Positions 4,975 through 5,027 of a DNA stretch of 5,027 nt are shown piece after piece. This stretch comes from an uncultured Bacteroidales bacterium (lineage in GTDB: Bacteria; Bacteroidota; Bacteroidia; Bacteroidales; P3). The stretch covers positions 1 to 5,027 of the forward strand of contig CAMWVZ010000088.1 in the NCBI GenBank assembly GCA_947177845.1, in the 5' to 3' direction. The notes under the pieces are model-generated. The model ran no database searches. It worked only from the letters and a program-made list of their open reading frames with translations, and was not told the origin of the DNA. A program made the position numbers and the translations under genes. The number at the start of each line of letters is the position of its first letter. The first letter of the stretch is position 1.

Positions 4975-5027
4975 TGGCAGGAGCAGAGAGAATCGAACTC
5001 CCATCAACGGTTTTGGAGACCGCTATT
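4975..5027 (-). tRNA. tRNA-Trp (CCA anticodon), 3' part only
   Basis: The 3' half of a tRNA is present; its 5' half (acceptor 5' strand and D arm) lies beyond the window. The anticodon arm pairs GCGGT with ACCGT around the 7-nt loop CTCCAAA, giving anticodon CCA for tryptophan (UGG codons). A 4-nt variable region follows, then the T arm GGGAG-TTCGATT-CTCTC with the standard TTCGA loop. The acceptor 3' strand is TGCTCCT, the discriminator is G73 as in bacterial tRNA-Trp, and CCA is encoded in the DNA (4975-4977). The missing 5' end should read AGGAGCA. Its position directly before secE is the conserved arrangement in many bacteria. Confidence 0.93.

Noticed and set aside
4897..5007. 37-codon N-terminal extension of secE
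   Set aside because: It would translate the 3' end of tRNA-Trp and the downstream hairpin. The ATG at 4896 gives a normal SecE.

Overview
The window is one conserved chromosomal block read entirely leftward (minus strand). In transcription order it runs tRNA-Trp, secE, nusG, rplK (L11), rplA (L1), rplJ (L10), rplL (L7/L12), rpoB. This is the classical cluster joining Sec translocation, transcription elongation, the ribosomal stalk and RNA polymerase. The tRNA is cut by the right edge (its 5' half is missing) and rpoB by the left edge (526 N-terminal residues are present). Nearly all the DNA is accounted for by these genes.

The organism is most likely a member of the Bacteroidota, probably Bacteroidales. 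The RpoB N-terminus carries the lineage-style 'NFAST' stretch followed by 'QLKSFQDFFQLET', SecE is a short single-span form, and L7/L12 has the 'EYGIEPAAAAVAVAAPAAGG' type of hinge. The genes have AT-rich upstream sequences with no well-placed Shine-Dalgarno motif, as is usual in that phylum. Assignment below order level is not supported.

Layout from right to left: the tRNA-Trp 3' half with encoded CCA (4975-5027); a spacer with a strong imperfect hairpin; secE (4678-4896); an unusually long 184-nt spacer with two compact hairpins and a doubtful 35-codon ORF; nusG (3951-4493); rplK (3462-3908); a 68-nt spacer with a GC-rich hairpin; rplA (2704-3393); a 27-nt spacer; rplJ (2149-2676); a 65-nt AT-rich spacer; rplL (1700-2083); a 119-nt spacer with a terminator-like hairpin; and rpoB, which appears to start at TTG (1580).

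The products work together. SecE anchors the SecYEG channel. NusG couples RNA polymerase to the ribosome or to Rho. L11, L10 and L7/L12 build the GTPase-associated stalk and L1 the opposite (E-site) stalk. RpoB is the polymerase beta subunit. The hairpins between genes suggest that tRNA, ribosomal-protein and polymerase output are set separately by processing or partial termination inside one transcript. I see no mobile element, CRISPR array, defence system or other accessory cassette, and no evidence for an undescribed system. The points worth a second look are the rpoB start codon, the intergenic RNA structures and a few residue-level oddities.
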